Of a stretch of DNA of 64,000 nucleotides, positions 63,772-64,000 are shown piece after piece. A program made the position numbers and the translations under genes. The notes beneath the pieces are model-generated. The model was given only the letters and a program-made list of their open reading frames with translations, searched no databases and was not told the origin of the DNA. Position 1 is the stretch's first letter, and each line of letters starts with the position of its first letter. Source of the DNA: Bacteroidales bacterium UBA6248 (GTDB lineage: Bacteria > Bacteroidota > Bacteroidia > Bacteroidales > Lentimicrobiaceae); assembly GCA_002441345.1 (NCBI GenBank), contig DJVU01000055.1, positions 98,091-162,090 on the forward strand, written 5' to 3'.

Positions 63772-64000
63772 ATGCTGATAGAGGAAATTATAGGCAAGAG
63801 AGTTACAAACATTTATTTATTGTCGAAAATTGAGGTTGGAGGCTTTGACACAGGTGAGTGTTTTATAGAACTTGACAGCAAAACTGTCATTGACATTCCT
63901 TTCAGTTTTAGTAAGGAAATTTATTTAAAAGAATTAAAGAAAGATGCTATCAGCCTTTTTGCTGATTTTTCTGGCTTATCTGTATACCACATCAACAAGG
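63772..64000 (+). CDS. Protein of unknown function, N-terminal part (runs off the right edge)
   Basis: An ATG at 63772 opens a frame (MLIEEIIGKRVTNIYLLSKI) that stays open for 76 residues to the end of the window. There is no signal peptide. The composition is AT-rich and Lys/Ile/Phe-rich, unlike the neighbouring genes, which hints at accessory DNA beginning here. The family is not recognised. Confidence 0.55.
   Translation, partial: MLIEEIIGKRVTNIYLLSKIEVGGFDTGECFIELDSKTVIDIPFSFSKEIYLKELKKDAISLFADFSGLSVYHINK

Overview
The window looks like a chromosomal segment of a Bacteroidota bacterium, probably Bacteroidales-like. The signs are a short primary sigma factor of 288 residues, a BatA-type protein with an aerotolerance N-terminus, a secreted GH2 beta-galactosidase, a type IX secretion (T9SS) C-terminal sorting domain, and many start-proximal promoter boxes of the Bacteroidota form TAnnTTTG. 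Most of it is conserved housekeeping content of moderate GC. Low-GC patches occur around 54.3-56.7 kb, 59.4-60.35 kb and the right edge. I saw no rRNA, tRNA, CRISPR array, prophage or complete insertion sequence.

Layout. 0-5 kb: the start of a secreted protein and a TamB-like envelope protein, both on the minus strand. 5.1-6.1 kb: tsaD (tRNA t6A). 6.2-13.1 kb: a tight minus-strand run of batA-like gene, topoisomerase IV subunit A, flavodiiron protein and a lipoprotein. 13.2-16.0 kb: two tandem ferritin-like genes, one with a decayed metal site, then glutamate dehydrogenase. 16.2-19.6 kb: rlmB, a GT39-like glycosyltransferase and a YwqK/MORN-like lipoprotein. 19.8-26.4 kb: an AddA-like helicase-nuclease, then a selenium pair: mnmH (tRNA 2-selenouridine synthase) and one polypeptide that fuses a cysteine desulfurase to selenophosphate synthetase SelD. 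26.5-31.1 kb: a lipoprotein, penicillin-binding protein 1C and ychF. 31.1-36.0 kb: a minus-strand envelope and cell-wall cluster (dapF, GNAT acetyltransferase, mltG, phosphohexomutase, DUF2279).

36.5-47.5 kb is a plus-strand core block: HtrA protease, the primary sigma factor, a single-domain response regulator, pyrG, yidC, rpsA and RNase Z. A compact inverted-repeat element of about 158 bp lies directly in front of the sigma-factor gene, and rpsA has a structured leader. 47.5-50.8 kb: a PAS-GAF hybrid histidine kinase and tcdA (ct6A). 51.1-54.3 kb: secreted beta-galactosidase. 54.4-56.4 kb: a low-GC gene for a PD-(D/E)XK nuclease fused to a DUF2075 helicase, a candidate mobile defence gene. 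56.7-64 kb: DUF1801 protein, an SPFH/NfeD pair, small secreted and membrane proteins, an SGNH-PKD-T9SS protein, an outer-membrane-barrel candidate and a truncated gene at the edge.

The strongest leads are the desulfurase-SelD fusion beside mnmH, the nuclease-DUF2075 island, an exact 13-bp palindrome shared by two cell-envelope promoters 2.5 kb apart, the inverted-repeat element in front of the sigma-factor gene, the rpsA leader stem, and a TamB gene whose membrane anchor is reachable only from a non-canonical start codon.
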